Source: Colivivens sp963640465 (GTDB taxonomy: Bacteria > Bacteroidota > Bacteroidia > Bacteroidales > Bacteroidaceae). Taken from it: 40,514 nucleotides of DNA. The notes under the pieces were generated by a model. The model saw only the letters and a list, made by a program, of their open reading frames with translations, had not been told where the DNA came from and ran no database searches. Both the position numbers and the translations under genes were made by a program. The stretch spans positions 1 to 40,514 of the forward strand of contig CAVHYP010000018.1 of NCBI GenBank assembly GCA_963640465.1, in the 5' to 3' direction. Of this stretch, positions 17,301-26,608 are shown in pieces. Position 1 is the stretch's first letter. Each line of letters begins with the position of its first letter.

Positions 17301-17926
17301 GCTACGGAGGTCTCGACCATGTATTGGCATCAGGCGAAGACGTGAATATCTTCGTAGTCGATACCGAGGTCTACTCAAATACCGGAGGTCAGTCATCAAA
17401 GTCAACCCCACTTGGAGCCATTGCACAGTTTGCTGCAGGCGGAAAGCGCATCACCAAGAAAGACCTCGGACTCATGCAGACCACCTATGGTTACATCTAT
17501 GTGGCACAAGTTGCAATGGGAGCCGACAACGCACAGTGTCTCAAGGCAATCCGCGAGGCAGAGGCATACCCAGGTCCGTCACTCGTCATCGGTTATGCTC
17601 CATGTATCAACCATGGTCTGAAAGCCAAGGGCGGTATGGGCAAGAGCCAGGCAGAGGAAGCCAAAGCAGTAGAATGCGGTTACTGGCACCTTTGGAGATT
17701 CGACCCACGTCTCGCAGAGCAGGGCAAAAATCCGTTCCAGCTCGACTCAAAAGCACCGAACTGGGATAACTTCCAGGCATTCCTCGACGGAGAGGTACGT
17801 TACCTCTCACTCAAGAAGGCCAAACCAAATGAAGCTCAAGAGCTGTTCGATGCATCAAAGAAAGCAGCCCAGCACCGCTATGCAACTTACGTTCGCATGA
17901 GCAAGCTAGACTACTCAGTAGAGTAA
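14372..17926 (+). CDS. nifJ: pyruvate:ferredoxin (flavodoxin) oxidoreductase
   Basis: PFOR oxidises pyruvate with CoA to acetyl-CoA and CO2 and reduces ferredoxin. The single-chain 1184-residue protein has all domains in order. The N-terminal pyruvate-binding region contains AAIYPITPSSPMAEH (about 28-42). The gamma-type domain follows. A 2x[4Fe-4S] ferredoxin domain has CIQCNKC (about 689) and CLGCGNC (about 744). The TPP domain has CSGCGE (about 815) and GDGAAYDIGYGG. VYSNTGGQSSKSTP lies near the active site. Reduced ferredoxin from this enzyme is the expected electron donor for the Rnf complex encoded at 719-6018. No clear TAnnTTTG promoter is visible in the 113 bp upstream. Codon choice is richer in GTT and GCT than in neighbours, as in highly expressed genes. 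Confidence 0.97.
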   Translation: MAKEKKFITCDGNQAAAHIAYMFSEVAAIYPITPSSPMAEHVDEWAVQGRKNIFGDTVLVQEMQSEAGAAGAVHGSLQAGALTTTFTASQGLLLMIPNMYKIAGEFLPSVFHVSARTVASHSLCIFGDHSDVMACRQTGFAMLCEGSVQEVMDLSAVAHLTALKTRVPFINFFDGFRTSHEYHKIEEMDMEDLRPLVPMDKVSEFRTRALSPEHPEAKGMAENPETFFPHRESCNPFYDSVPEAVEEYMKEMSRITGRKYDLFSYYGAEDADKVIILMGSATEAAREAIDYANANGKKYGMVSVHLYRPFSVKHLLKAVPKTVKRIAVLDRTKEPGANGEPLYLDVRDAFYGQENAPLIVGGRYGLGSYDVTPTLILSVYDNLELPQPKNHFTLGIVDDVTFHSLPIEEEKALGGEGIFEAKFYGLGADGTVGANKNSVKIIGDNTNKYCQAYFSYDSKKSGGFTCSHLRFGDTPIRSTYQIKTPNFVACHVQAYLRMYDVLRGLRQNGQFLLNTIWDGDELVKNLPNKIKKYFAEKNITVYYINATKIAQEIGLGNRTNTILQSAFFRITEVIPVDLAIEQMKKFIVKSYGNKGEDVVNMNYSAVDRGGEYKTLTVDPAWAKLPDEPEEKNDDPEFINKLVRPINAQNGDLLPVSAYKGYEDGMWEQGTAAYEKRGVAAFVPQWDPANCIQCNKCAFVCPHSCIRPFAMDADEAAKLDAAKIEIKAPAPLKGMQFRMQVGVLDCLGCGNCVDVCPGNKGAKALKMVPLQGELGEAKNWEYCVKQVKSKQDLVDVKSNPRLSQFATPLFEFSGACSGCGETPYVKLISQLFGDREIVANATGCSSIYSGSIPSTPYTKNEKGQGPAWSNSLFEDFCEYGLGMTIANKKMRARIVAILNELIAKEGTPAEFKAAAQEWIDGKDNADASKAAAAKLNPLIVKGREAGCEYCKQLSELSHYLVKRSQWIIGGDGAAYDIGYGGLDHVLASGEDVNIFVVDTEVYSNTGGQSSKSTPLGAIAQFAAGGKRITKKDLGLMQTTYGYIYVAQVAMGADNAQCLKAIREAEAYPGPSLVIGYAPCINHGLKAKGGMGKSQAEEAKAVECGYWHLWRFDPRLAEQGKNPFQLDSKAPNWDNFQAFLDGEVRYLSLKKAKPNEAQELFDASKKAAQHRYATYVRMSKLDYSVE

Positions 17927-17960
17927 ACTACATTAATATACTTGAAATCTATATCTTTGG

Positions 17961-17993
17961 AAGCCGGACATGTCGCAATGACAAGTCCGGCTT
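17961..17993 (+). terminator. terminator after nifJ
   Basis: AAGCCGGAC (17961-17969) pairs with GTCCGGCTT (17985-17993), followed by TACTTTT. It lies 35 bp after the nifJ stop. Confidence 0.85.
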
Positions 17994-18149
17994 TACTTTT
18001 CCCAAGTATTGTCTTGTAGAGAAAGATGATTACACCATATTTCAACCTCAACCCAACTTTGACCTATTTGCCTTGTTTTTATTGTTGTATCAGTAATTTA
18101 GCTACTGCGCTTTGCATTACTGTGTACTACAGATTTTGTCTATCTTGAT

Positions 18150-18660
18150 TTTTCTGAATGGCATTTTCTTATACTTTAGTCGTTCGAAATGTCAGTTGCA
18201 GCTTTCGTCGGCTAGCTGCATTGTCGCAGGTGGATTCTCTCGCCCAAAGCATTTGTTGCTTCCGTGGTTATTGCTTTCTGTGTAGACATTATTCGGACGA
18301 TTTCCGTCCAATAGTGCGTCATGTCTGTTTGCTTCAGTCGATAACGAATAGTGTTTACTATCCAATAAGCCAGCAATCCAAAGAAAAGGTGGGCATCAGA
18401 GCATTCATCTTTCTGATGATGAATGAGACGTAGATTGAGGTCTGTCTTAAGTTGCCGATTGGTGCATTCTATCTCCCTCGTCAGATTGTAATAGTCCCAA
18501 GTAGTCTTTTCGTCAAAAGTCGCCACATTTGTGCACAGGAAATAAATATCGCTGTCCTTATCCACATTCTCCGGTATGACTATCCACTAGTCCATGTCGG
18601 CCATGTTCTTTGGGTTCTCTTCGTTGTCGGGTGCGCCCCTTTTTGGACAAAATTCCGCAC
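18150..18660 (-). pseudogene. decayed IS4-type transposase, C-terminal remnant
   Basis: The minus strand encodes the C-terminal part of a DDE transposase. The segment REIECTNRQLKTDLNLR contains the catalytic Glu with Lys seven residues on, the E(6)K spacing of the IS4 superfamily. LFFGLLAYWIVNTIRY follows. The longest open stretch is 18212-18565. Upstream the same frame continues (WIVIPENVDKD) but is cut by a TAG near 18590. Downstream it continues past a TAG at 18212-18214 as PTKAATDIS before another stop. The N-terminal two thirds, including both catalytic Asp residues, are missing. No terminal inverted repeats were recognised, so this is an old fragment. Confidence 0.75.
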
Positions 18661-18717
18661 ACGATTTTGAACACTCTATATAATTGGTACAATAGCTTCG
18701 TATGACTGAAAATCAAA

Positions 18718-18821
18718 CGGGGTGCACCTCGATGCCCGACGAGGTACTACCTCGTTGCCCGATGAGGTGCACCGCATTGCCCGATGAGGTGCACCGCATT
18801 GCCCGACGAGGTGATACCTCA
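18718..18821. repeat. array of five palindromes, 22-23 bp period (GAGGTGCACCTC type)
   Basis: Five palindrome-like units, variants of CGAGGTGCACCTCG, start at about 18718, 18740, 18763, 18785 and 18807. They are separated by 8-bp linkers reading WTGCCCGA. The GCCCGA words begin at 18734, 18757, 18779 and 18801, a spacing of 23, 22 and 22 bp. The third and fourth units are identical over 22 bp. The array lies between the transposase remnant and the 3' end of sprA. There is no oriented U-run, so ordinary termination is unlikely. The rest of 18661-18952 holds nothing I can identify. Confidence 0.85.
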
Positions 18822-18952
18822 TAAAAAAACAGGTACAACCATTCCATAAAAAAACGTTTGAATTCTCTCACTACAAAGGCAATCTTGGAAACCGGTACAG
18901 ATCAAACCACATGAAATCAACCCATAGATTCCCTAACCGTCATGAATCTACG

Positions 18953-21900
18953 TCATCGTGTGAGCGAGAACTTGCAGCTTATTCCGAAATCGGCTGTTGT
19001 GGTCGGATATGAGCTTGTGGTAACGAGCGGAACGTTTCTCTGCCAATCGAGATATCCACTCAGTGTGAGCAGACGGCTGAAGGTGTAGTCAGCTGAAACT
19101 GCAAGTTTATAGGCTGTGCTTCCATTGGTCGACGTTGCGACAGTGGTCTGGATATTTCGGTTAAGCGCATTCTGCATGCGGTAAGAGAAGTCAATACGCA
19201 GGTTCAGATCGTGGCTCACGCCTCCCACCCTTGTGTTTGATGTACTCTTGGTAGAGGTGTCGTCCTTCGCATCCTTGCTGTTCTTTTTCATATTCTTGCT
19301 CTTTGACTGACCGGACTGTATGCGCTTTGCACCAAACAGGTTGAGGTCTTTCAACTTGTAGCCGAAGCCAACAACGATGTCATTGGAATAATTCTCGGTG
19401 AGGGCAACAGACGTGAGGCTCAGGTTGAGCGAACGGGTTTTCTTGTACTCGAGCTTTGCTGTCATTCCGCTGTTGAATGTCATGTCAACACCTATCAGAG
19501 GCGAGAATGACTCGGTGATGGACACTGTACTGATGTTGTACATGCTGCTCGGAACCGGATTGCCGGATGTAACGTCAAGCACAAAACCGAGGTCGTTCAT
19601 GTAGCCCATATAGTTGGTGTATGAATTGTAGGCTCCCACGGCATACACGCTCTTGTAGGCATGATTGATATTGAAGCTCTTGAAACGCTGCGAGAACCAC
19701 GAGAGTTTAGACAAGCCGCTATAGGTGAATTTCCAGTTCGGCATCATCTTCAGCACTGATGGGAAGATGTCGAGACTGCTGCGCGACGGGTTGCTACCGG
19801 TGTATGCAGCAAGGAATGCCGGAATCAGCACATCAGCTGAGTACTGGTTGACCTCTCCGTTTGCTGGGTCAAAGATCTTGCCTTCATACGCGTTGCCAGT
19901 GCCAACCGGATAGATTGCATTCTCATACCGTGCCTGCACTCTTGCCTGCATAACCGGGATATTGGCAAGGAAGTCATTGAACGGCTTGGAGTTGTAGTTG
20001 TTGTTGATGTTGCCTGAGCTGGCAAATGCACTCTTTGCTGTTATCACAGTCATATTGAAACTACCGCTCTGGGTGGTCGGCATACCTTCATACATGAACT
20101 GGATGCTCTTCGACTTGTTGACAGTGCGGCTGGCATTAAGGTCAATCTTGAAGTCGCGCAATGGTTCGAGTGTCAACTTCACCTGCAGGTCTTCCGTGGC
20201 ATTGGTAGTCACCGGAGTGGTGATGTTTGAGTCGTTCTGCATGAGCCATCCGTTGCGTGCTGCCTTGTCCACATAGCCGTCGCCCACTGCGCCGAAAGCA
20301 AAGTCGAGTCCAGGAGACAGGATACCGTTGACAGACTTCTGTCCGAACGCATCGCCTATCTCGGTCTTGAATCCCGGAAGCGTCATGGTGTAGGTGTTGC
20401 GGTAAGTGAAACTGGCATTGCGCACCATCATCAATCCGCGAGCCAAGGTTTGCACGGTCTTGTACCAGCCCTTATCCTCGAGCGGTTCCTTGGCTGTCAC
20501 TGTAATCTTCACCGGGATGGTGTCATGGTTCTTCACGCGGATAGTGTTTTCGTCCACCTTCTTGTACTTCAGGTCGTAGGTCTTGCCTTCCTTAGTGGTT
20601 GCCTTCACTATGATACGTTTGGACTTCTGTCCGTGTTTCACCTCGGTGTAGGTTGAATCATTAAGTGTAAATTCCTTTGAAAAGCTCTTCTTGTTCTTGT
20701 TTTGGGCAGCAGAATTGCCTTTGCTCTTTGCATCGGCAGCTGCATTCTTCTTGTCAGTACCCTCTGCGCCCTTGCCATCCTTGGAGTCCTTGCCCTCCTT
20801 ATTATCCTTATTATCCTTGCTGTCCGCATCTTTGGTAGACTTGGCAGAAGTCTTTGTGGTCTTCTTGTTTGTAGTCTTCTTCTTGTTGTTAGCAGAGAAG
20901 CGCTGATTGGCTGCATCGAGGAACTTGGACTTCTTGTAGAGGGTTTCAAAGTTTATCTTACCGTTGATATTGATGGTGCGTGAGGTGTTGGCAGTGTGTC
21001 CCAACGATGTTCCGTCTTCCATCTCCGTACCGCGGTTCCATCCGTACGTACTTGCATAACTTCCGTCGAGTGTCATCCAGTTGAGCACCGGAATCTTACT
21101 CAGAGGCACTGTGTACGAACCATTGAATGTAGAGGCATAAGTGAGAGGACGTCCGAAATGGGCAAGACTGGTCTTCACCGAGTCTTTCCATGCCTCATAG
21201 CGGTCGGGATAAAGGTCTTTGTTGACCGGGGTGTATGGTTCCTCAATCTCTGCATGGGTGGCTGAGGTGTACTGGAGTTTCAGTGACTTGAACAAATCCC
21301 AGCGAAGGGAGAATTGACGGTTCCACAGGAACTGCTCGGACCAGGTAACAGGAAGCCGCGTTCCTGCATCAATGTCGCGTTCTTGGAACTCGTAGTAGCT
21401 TCGTGTTATGTCGGTATTGAACTGAATGCTCTGAGGCAGATAGTTGAGGTTCTGTGCCTTGATGATGTCGAGCCACTTCGACTTTCCCTTGAGTTTCTTG
21501 AACGGCTCCAGGGTCTTGTACTTGGGCGAATAGCTGTAGCTCATGTTGAACTTCCAATTCTCGTCGTTCTCATACACGGTGGTTTCGCCCGTCTTGTACT
21601 GCTGGCTGTATGAATAGCTGAACGAGAAGTTCGCTGGGTCGTATGGCATCGGCACACGGCTTTGGTAATTGGATTTCCAGTTGCTCAGCGAGAAATTCTT
21701 ATTCTTCACCACCGACTCGGTAAGGTTTGCCAGTGAATCCCGTTCTGATCGGGTTTCACATTCGTCGAGTGCATCTTTCAGCAGCATGTCGGTATCGAAC
21801 GGATTGTACTTGGGCGACACTTTCTGCCAAGAATATGAATAGTAGAACGGAAGATTGAGTTTCCAGTCTTCCGGAAACAGTTTGCCCAAATCGAAGTTGG

Positions 21901-24900
21901 TGGTGATGCCCCACTCATAGAGATTGTCGTCACGCCTTGATGAAATCCCTTCTTCCAGACCTCCAAAACCGGCACTCTCCACATGTCCGGTGAGGTTGAC
22001 ACTACCCAAGTCCGACAACTGTACATTGAGGTTTCCCTGTGCAGCATAACCGCCGTCGTTGTTGTAGTCCTGCAGTCGCAGTTCGTTGACCCATACCTCC
22101 ACTGAATTGGTGGAAGAGCCATTATTGCGGACTCCAATCATCATGGTCTTAACCTCTCCCAACGACGGATTTCCCATTACGCTCACCTTGTTGTTTGGAT
22201 TGTCGGGGTCGTATTCATAATACAATTGGGTATAGCTTGCCTGATTACTTGCCTTCGCCACGTTTCGGGCATGCTTCACCTTGGTCAGTAAGTCGAAATC
22301 AATGTCCAGCATATTGGCATCGGGCCACACAGCCTCGCAACCGGCAGTAGTATAGGTATCGTAATGTCCTTCGGGAGTGAGGGTCAGCGGAATCTCATAT
22401 TCGTAGTAATTGCTCTTGTAGTCACTTCCCAAACGCACGAATACGCTCATCTGATTGTTCTGCAATGTCTGGTCACCCTCGAGCGCATTTGCATGCACAA
22501 ACATCTGAACGTGCTTGTACTTGCGCAGGTCTTTGTTCATATCCTTGTAAACGGCACGGGCATCACCCACAGCAAGGTTCTTCACCGTAATGGCAAGAGC
22601 CTGCTCGTTGGACTGAGTCAACTGAGGCTGGTTGGGGTCGACTACGCGGGTTACTCCTGGAGGAAGCACATAGTTCACCGGTGCCTTGCCGTTGTTCTCT
22701 TCAATATTTACTGCCGCAGTCTCCAGTGTTCCGCTCACGCTCGGTTTGTCACCGGTGTACAGAGCCTTGGAATAGTTGCGCCACTCGCCACCCACAAGGT
22801 CGAAGGATGCAAAGCGGAGGACTACCGGCTCTTCGAAATCGGTAAGGTAAACTCGCATGAAGCGGATGCTGCTCATGTCGTTGATGCTTCCTACTGTTGT
22901 GCCCTCTTCCACCGGCACACGGAACAAGTACCAGGAAACTTCTTCCTCGTTCTTATTTCTCAGCTTCACCGATGTCTTTCTCTCGTCCACGATGAAGTTC
23001 TTGCCCACAACCAGGTCTTCCGGTCGCAAACTGATGACGTACTTGTAGAAGTTCTCGTACTCGTTCATCGTGTAGTCCTGGTTTATATCCTCTGCGTCAG
23101 GAGTAGTCTTGTAGGCAGTACTGTATGATTCACCACTCTCGCTTGAAAGCGGAGAGTTGCCTTCCGTATTGTTTATCCGCTTGTATCGCTCAAGAATTGA
23201 GGTGTGCTCAGTGTCGAAGTCTGACCCACGGAAATAATGGTAGTTGTCGCCTGCCGGGTCATCGTAGATTGAGTCGTAGACTTCCTGACGGACTTTCGAC
23301 TTGATGTTGTTCAGATAATTGGCATAAGCCCCATATGTACGCTCCTCAACGGATGAAAGTCCGTTGAGTCCCACGTCTTGTTTCTGTCGTGCACCGCTCT
23401 CAGTGCTGAATGAATAGACAACACTCTTCTCGTTCGGCACTTTTCCCCAAGTAGTGTAAGAAACTGACGATGCATCACTGACGGGCAGACCGCTCTCATA
23501 AAATTTCTTTCCGTCCTTCAGCACGTCTTCGCTTATATCGCCGAGGTTGAGTACGAGATTTCCTCCGTAGTTCTTGCCGTCGTTAAGTTTGCCAGAGTAG
23601 ATGAACGGATCGAGCATCCAGAACTCCACGTACTGGATGTTGGATGTTTCGAAATCGCTCACGTCTATCTTGCGCATCATTCCTCCCCAGCGTTTTTTCG
23701 GGTCGTTCAAGTGTCCGTCGATATCCACATCTGGGTCAAGGTTGTATGGTCCACGCTCATTTGGATAGTATGCAAGGTTGAGGATGGAAAGGGTGTTGCT
23801 CTCTCCCTGGTTGACATCACGGTTGGGATAGACCTCACGCACATAGACCTCACGCACATAATGGTTGGAAAGCTGGTCCAGGTCGTTCTTGATGTGGGCT
23901 GGAGTGAGTGATGAACTGCGGCGGGTGAACAATGGGTCAATGGTATACCAAGCCAGGCGTGCTCTGTTGTAGCCGTAAAGCACTGAATCGGAAAGGTTTC
24001 CATATTCCAGGTCGGAAGGTGTGGAGCAAAGCATCCAAGCACTTGGAGTGCTATAGTCATAGGCTTTCTTGGTTTCCTCGAAATCGTCTAGATATGAGGC
24101 ATTCGACTGCACTCCCTTGGCTTTGCCTGCAATGAGTTGGGCAAATTCTCCTGAAAAATTGATACTTGACGGTTGGGTTGCTTCAATGAAAGGCAGTTTG
24201 TCTATCATGTTGGTGAGCCACTGGCTGTTCTGTTTCCAGTTCACGCTGAGTCCCCAGATAGTGTTGTTCAATGGTTCACTGCCCATTGCCACTTTCGTGG
24301 TCTGCGGTTGTTCGGTCAGTCGCATGTAAGTACCGCCCAACTGAAAGTTCTTTGAGAAGTCGTAAGTCCAGTTGAGTCCGAGCATCGTCTTGCGCATCAG
24401 CGAGTAAGTCTCCTGACTTTCCATGCTCACACTCACGTTAGTTCCTGCATCGATGATGCTTTGGTTGATGATGGTCACATATCCTGAACTGTAGTCTACG
24501 GTGTAGTCCGACCCTTCTGTCAGAGTCACCCCACCTGCTGTCACAACCACTGATCCTTGAGGCACATAGTCCTGTCCCAGATAAATCTGACTGCCCGAAG
24601 ATCCCTTGTATTCACCTGTCAGAATGAACTTGTTCTTCTCCGCAATCTGCTTGGCGACGGTCTTTGTGGTATCGTACAGTTCATAGTAGCAATATTTGTC
24701 TGCCAGCTCCTTGTCGGCAAGTTTCGTGGCAAGCCAGTCTCCAAACGGTTCCACTACTGGAAAGATGACTTTTCCCTTGGATGCAAGAACAGTGTAGCCG
24801 TCGATATAGTCGTACTTGCCGTTTGGATTGGTCTTCAGATTATCGTCCAAACGGTCAAGGTTCATCATCTTCAGTATGGTGGTATTCTTGAAATCTCCCT

Positions 24901-26581
24901 CCGGAATATAGGAAAGATAGACACCGGTAGTATCGCAGAGATACTTGATGTCGAGCTTGAACTTCTCTTTCTGCAACGACTGGGCATTGAGCGAGTAGAC
25001 ATTCTTCATCATCAAGTCCCAGTTGCCCATGTTTGGTGAATTGCTTGTGTTCTTCAGAAGTTTCACATACAAAGCCTGGTCGTTGTCCTTGATGTTTGAA
25101 GAGAACTCTCCCACCTGATAGGTGTTGCCTCCGTAAGTGTATTCATATGCTACTGCAAGCACGCTGTTTGCCTGGAGCTTGGAACTGAGCGAAACATAAC
25201 CGAGATAAGAGTTGAGTGTGTATTCAGAGGAGGAGAGCAAGCGTGCGTTCTCCACTTTCTCGTAGTCCACACCACCCACCAGCCCGCTTGTCTCAAGCAC
25301 AGTGCTTGCCTGGTCGATGTTGCGTGCATCTGCAAAGTCGTTGACCACAGTGGAATAGAGGTTGTTGGATGAGTTCTGCGGAACTGAAGGTCCGGAGCCA
25401 CTCCACATGCCTGTATTACTTATCTTTGTTCTTTCGCCCAAATCCACGAAGCCAACGATATCGCGTGTGTTTTCCGTTGCGCCCGAGGTGTTGGTCACCC
25501 AAATTTCGATTCGGGTGATGTTCACTCCCGAAGTGATGGTAGGCAGAGTGGAGCAAGCCTGGTTGTAAGTGTCTCTGAAGTATTGCGAGAGGAAGAAATG
25601 AGTGTTCTCGTCGTAATTGCTTGCCTCAATCTCGAAGGAAGACAATTGTGCGCCGCCAGTTGACGATACGGAGGTCGACTTGGATTTCTTCTGCGAAACC
25701 ACAGTCTGAAGGTTCAACTTTCCGAACTGCAAATCGGTTCTGATACCGAACAGTGATTGTGCGCCACGTACGAGCGAGTTGTTTGATGGGAATGTGACGT
25801 TACCTGCTTCCAGGAGTTTCACGATCTCGTCTTCCTTGCCTTCATAACTGAGTTTCAAGTTTTTGCTATCGAAATCAAAGGAGGCATCAGTATTGTAGCC
25901 AAGAGTAAAACTCATCTTGTCACCAATGCTGGCATTGACATTCAGGTTTATCTTCTCGTCGAAATCAAAATCTGTGGTCTTGCGGTTGCGCTCTGCAAGC
26001 GACGGATTGTCGGTGAACTGATAGTTGAAGCCCATCTTCAGTTCGGCACTTCCCTGCGTCTTTATCCTCACTCCGCCCGGTCCGAAGATTTTCTCGGCTG
26101 GTCCGAGGTCGAAGTGCATATCGGTGAAGTCGAACTTGTCCTGTCCTTTGTGCGTGAACAGAGAATCGTTTCGCTGACGGAAATATTCGTTGAGGACTTT
26201 GCGTGAATTCCATCGCATATATTCCTCCGGAGTCATGAGGTAAGGCGCGCTCAAGTAGTTGTCACCCAGTTTAGTACCTATCTTATAGTAACCACTCTTC
26301 TCGTCATATTCGCCGACATCTTGCTTGAGATTCTCGGGGTCAGCCAAGTCAAGCGAAGTCTCTACAGGCGTTTCGTCATTCGGATAGTCAGTCTTCTTCA
26401 CCTTCACATGTGTGGTTGTGTCCACTGGTGCTTGCTGAGCCGGGGAAGATTCGCCGGGGATCATTGAATTCGACGTATCAAAGAAAGCCACAACGGACGC
26501 ATCAGACATTGCGCCCACCGCAACGGCAAACACAAGTGTCCAAACGACAAACGACAGTGACAGTTTCTTTTTAGTTTTCAT
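18953..26581 (-). CDS. sprA: SprA/Sov, outer-membrane translocon of type IX secretion
   Basis: SprA is the giant outer-membrane beta-barrel through which type IX secretion substrates pass; orthologues are F. johnsoniae SprA (about 2400 aa) and P. gingivalis Sov (about 2500 aa). This protein has 2542 residues, with an N-terminal signal anchor (about 7-25). Recognisable SprA segments include LGYNTDASFDFDSKNLKLSY, SFQIEAS-like plug regions and SVNGILSPGLDFAFG. An unusual Lys/Asp/Thr/Asn-rich low-complexity stretch lies at about residues 1885-1965 (near 20690-20920). It is the second gene of a ruvA-sprA unit with a 27-bp gap. No other T9SS component is in the window. No terminator is evident downstream. 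Confidence 0.93.
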   Translation of the reverse strand: MKTKKKLSLSFVVWTLVFAVAVGAMSDASVVAFFDTSNSMIPGESSPAQQAPVDTTTHVKVKKTDYPNDETPVETSLDLADPENLKQDVGEYDEKSGYYKIGTKLGDNYLSAPYLMTPEEYMRWNSRKVLNEYFRQRNDSLFTHKGQDKFDFTDMHFDLGPAEKIFGPGGVRIKTQGSAELKMGFNYQFTDNPSLAERNRKTTDFDFDEKINLNVNASIGDKMSFTLGYNTDASFDFDSKNLKLSYEGKEDEIVKLLEAGNVTFPSNNSLVRGAQSLFGIRTDLQFGKLNLQTVVSQKKSKSTSVSSTGGAQLSSFEIEASNYDENTHFFLSQYFRDTYNQACSTLPTITSGVNITRIEIWVTNTSGATENTRDIVGFVDLGERTKISNTGMWSGSGPSVPQNSSNNLYSTVVNDFADARNIDQASTVLETSGLVGGVDYEKVENARLLSSSEYTLNSYLGYVSLSSKLQANSVLAVAYEYTYGGNTYQVGEFSSNIKDNDQALYVKLLKNTSNSPNMGNWDLMMKNVYSLNAQSLQKEKFKLDIKYLCDTTGVYLSYIPEGDFKNTTILKMMNLDRLDDNLKTNPNGKYDYIDGYTVLASKGKVIFPVVEPFGDWLATKLADKELADKYCYYELYDTTKTVAKQIAEKNKFILTGEYKGSSGSQIYLGQDYVPQGSVVVTAGGVTLTEGSDYTVDYSSGYVTIINQSIIDAGTNVSVSMESQETYSLMRKTMLGLNWTYDFSKNFQLGGTYMRLTEQPQTTKVAMGSEPLNNTIWGLSVNWKQNSQWLTNMIDKLPFIEATQPSSINFSGEFAQLIAGKAKGVQSNASYLDDFEETKKAYDYSTPSAWMLCSTPSDLEYGNLSDSVLYGYNRARLAWYTIDPLFTRRSSSLTPAHIKNDLDQLSNHYVREVYVREVYPNRDVNQGESNTLSILNLAYYPNERGPYNLDPDVDIDGHLNDPKKRWGGMMRKIDVSDFETSNIQYVEFWMLDPFIYSGKLNDGKNYGGNLVLNLGDISEDVLKDGKKFYESGLPVSDASSVSYTTWGKVPNEKSVVYSFSTESGARQKQDVGLNGLSSVEERTYGAYANYLNNIKSKVRQEVYDSIYDDPAGDNYHYFRGSDFDTEHTSILERYKRINNTEGNSPLSSESGESYSTAYKTTPDAEDINQDYTMNEYENFYKYVISLRPEDLVVGKNFIVDERKTSVKLRNKNEEEVSWYLFRVPVEEGTTVGSINDMSSIRFMRVYLTDFEEPVVLRFASFDLVGGEWRNYSKALYTGDKPSVSGTLETAAVNIEENNGKAPVNYVLPPGVTRVVDPNQPQLTQSNEQALAITVKNLAVGDARAVYKDMNKDLRKYKHVQMFVHANALEGDQTLQNNQMSVFVRLGSDYKSNYYEYEIPLTLTPEGHYDTYTTAGCEAVWPDANMLDIDFDLLTKVKHARNVAKASNQASYTQLYYEYDPDNPNNKVSVMGNPSLGEVKTMMIGVRNNGSSTNSVEVWVNELRLQDYNNDGGYAAQGNLNVQLSDLGSVNLTGHVESAGFGGLEEGISSRRDDNLYEWGITTNFDLGKLFPEDWKLNLPFYYSYSWQKVSPKYNPFDTDMLLKDALDECETRSERDSLANLTESVVKNKNFSLSNWKSNYQSRVPMPYDPANFSFSYSYSQQYKTGETTVYENDENWKFNMSYSYSPKYKTLEPFKKLKGKSKWLDIIKAQNLNYLPQSIQFNTDITRSYYEFQERDIDAGTRLPVTWSEQFLWNRQFSLRWDLFKSLKLQYTSATHAEIEEPYTPVNKDLYPDRYEAWKDSVKTSLAHFGRPLTYASTFNGSYTVPLSKIPVLNWMTLDGSYASTYGWNRGTEMEDGTSLGHTANTSRTININGKINFETLYKKSKFLDAANQRFSANNKKKTTNKKTTKTSAKSTKDADSKDNKDNKEGKDSKDGKGAEGTDKKNAAADAKSKGNSAAQNKNKKSFSKEFTLNDSTYTEVKHGQKSKRIIVKATTKEGKTYDLKYKKVDENTIRVKNHDTIPVKITVTAKEPLEDKGWYKTVQTLARGLMMVRNASFTYRNTYTMTLPGFKTEIGDAFGQKSVNGILSPGLDFAFGAVGDGYVDKAARNGWLMQNDSNITTPVTTNATEDLQVKLTLEPLRDFKIDLNASRTVNKSKSIQFMYEGMPTTQSGSFNMTVITAKSAFASSGNINNNYNSKPFNDFLANIPVMQARVQARYENAIYPVGTGNAYEGKIFDPANGEVNQYSADVLIPAFLAAYTGSNPSRSSLDIFPSVLKMMPNWKFTYSGLSKLSWFSQRFKSFNINHAYKSVYAVGAYNSYTNYMGYMNDLGFVLDVTSGNPVPSSMYNISTVSITESFSPLIGVDMTFNSGMTAKLEYKKTRSLNLSLTSVALTENYSNDIVVGFGYKLKDLNLFGAKRIQSGQSKSKNMKKNSKDAKDDTSTKSTSNTRVGGVSHDLNLRIDFSYRMQNALNRNIQTTVATSTNGSTAYKLAVSADYTFSRLLTLSGYLDWQRNVPLVTTSSYPTTTADFGISCKFSLTR

Positions 26582-26608
26582 TCAATTCCTTGTAATTCAG
26601 GTGACTTA

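Noticed and set aside
18150..18660. Intact insertion sequence
   Set aside because: The transposase has in-frame stops, lacks its N-terminal two thirds and has no visible terminal inverted repeats or target duplication.
18718..18821. Possible CRISPR array
   Set aside because: The period is 22-23 bp with 8-bp near-identical linkers, so there are no unique spacers, and no cas gene is present.
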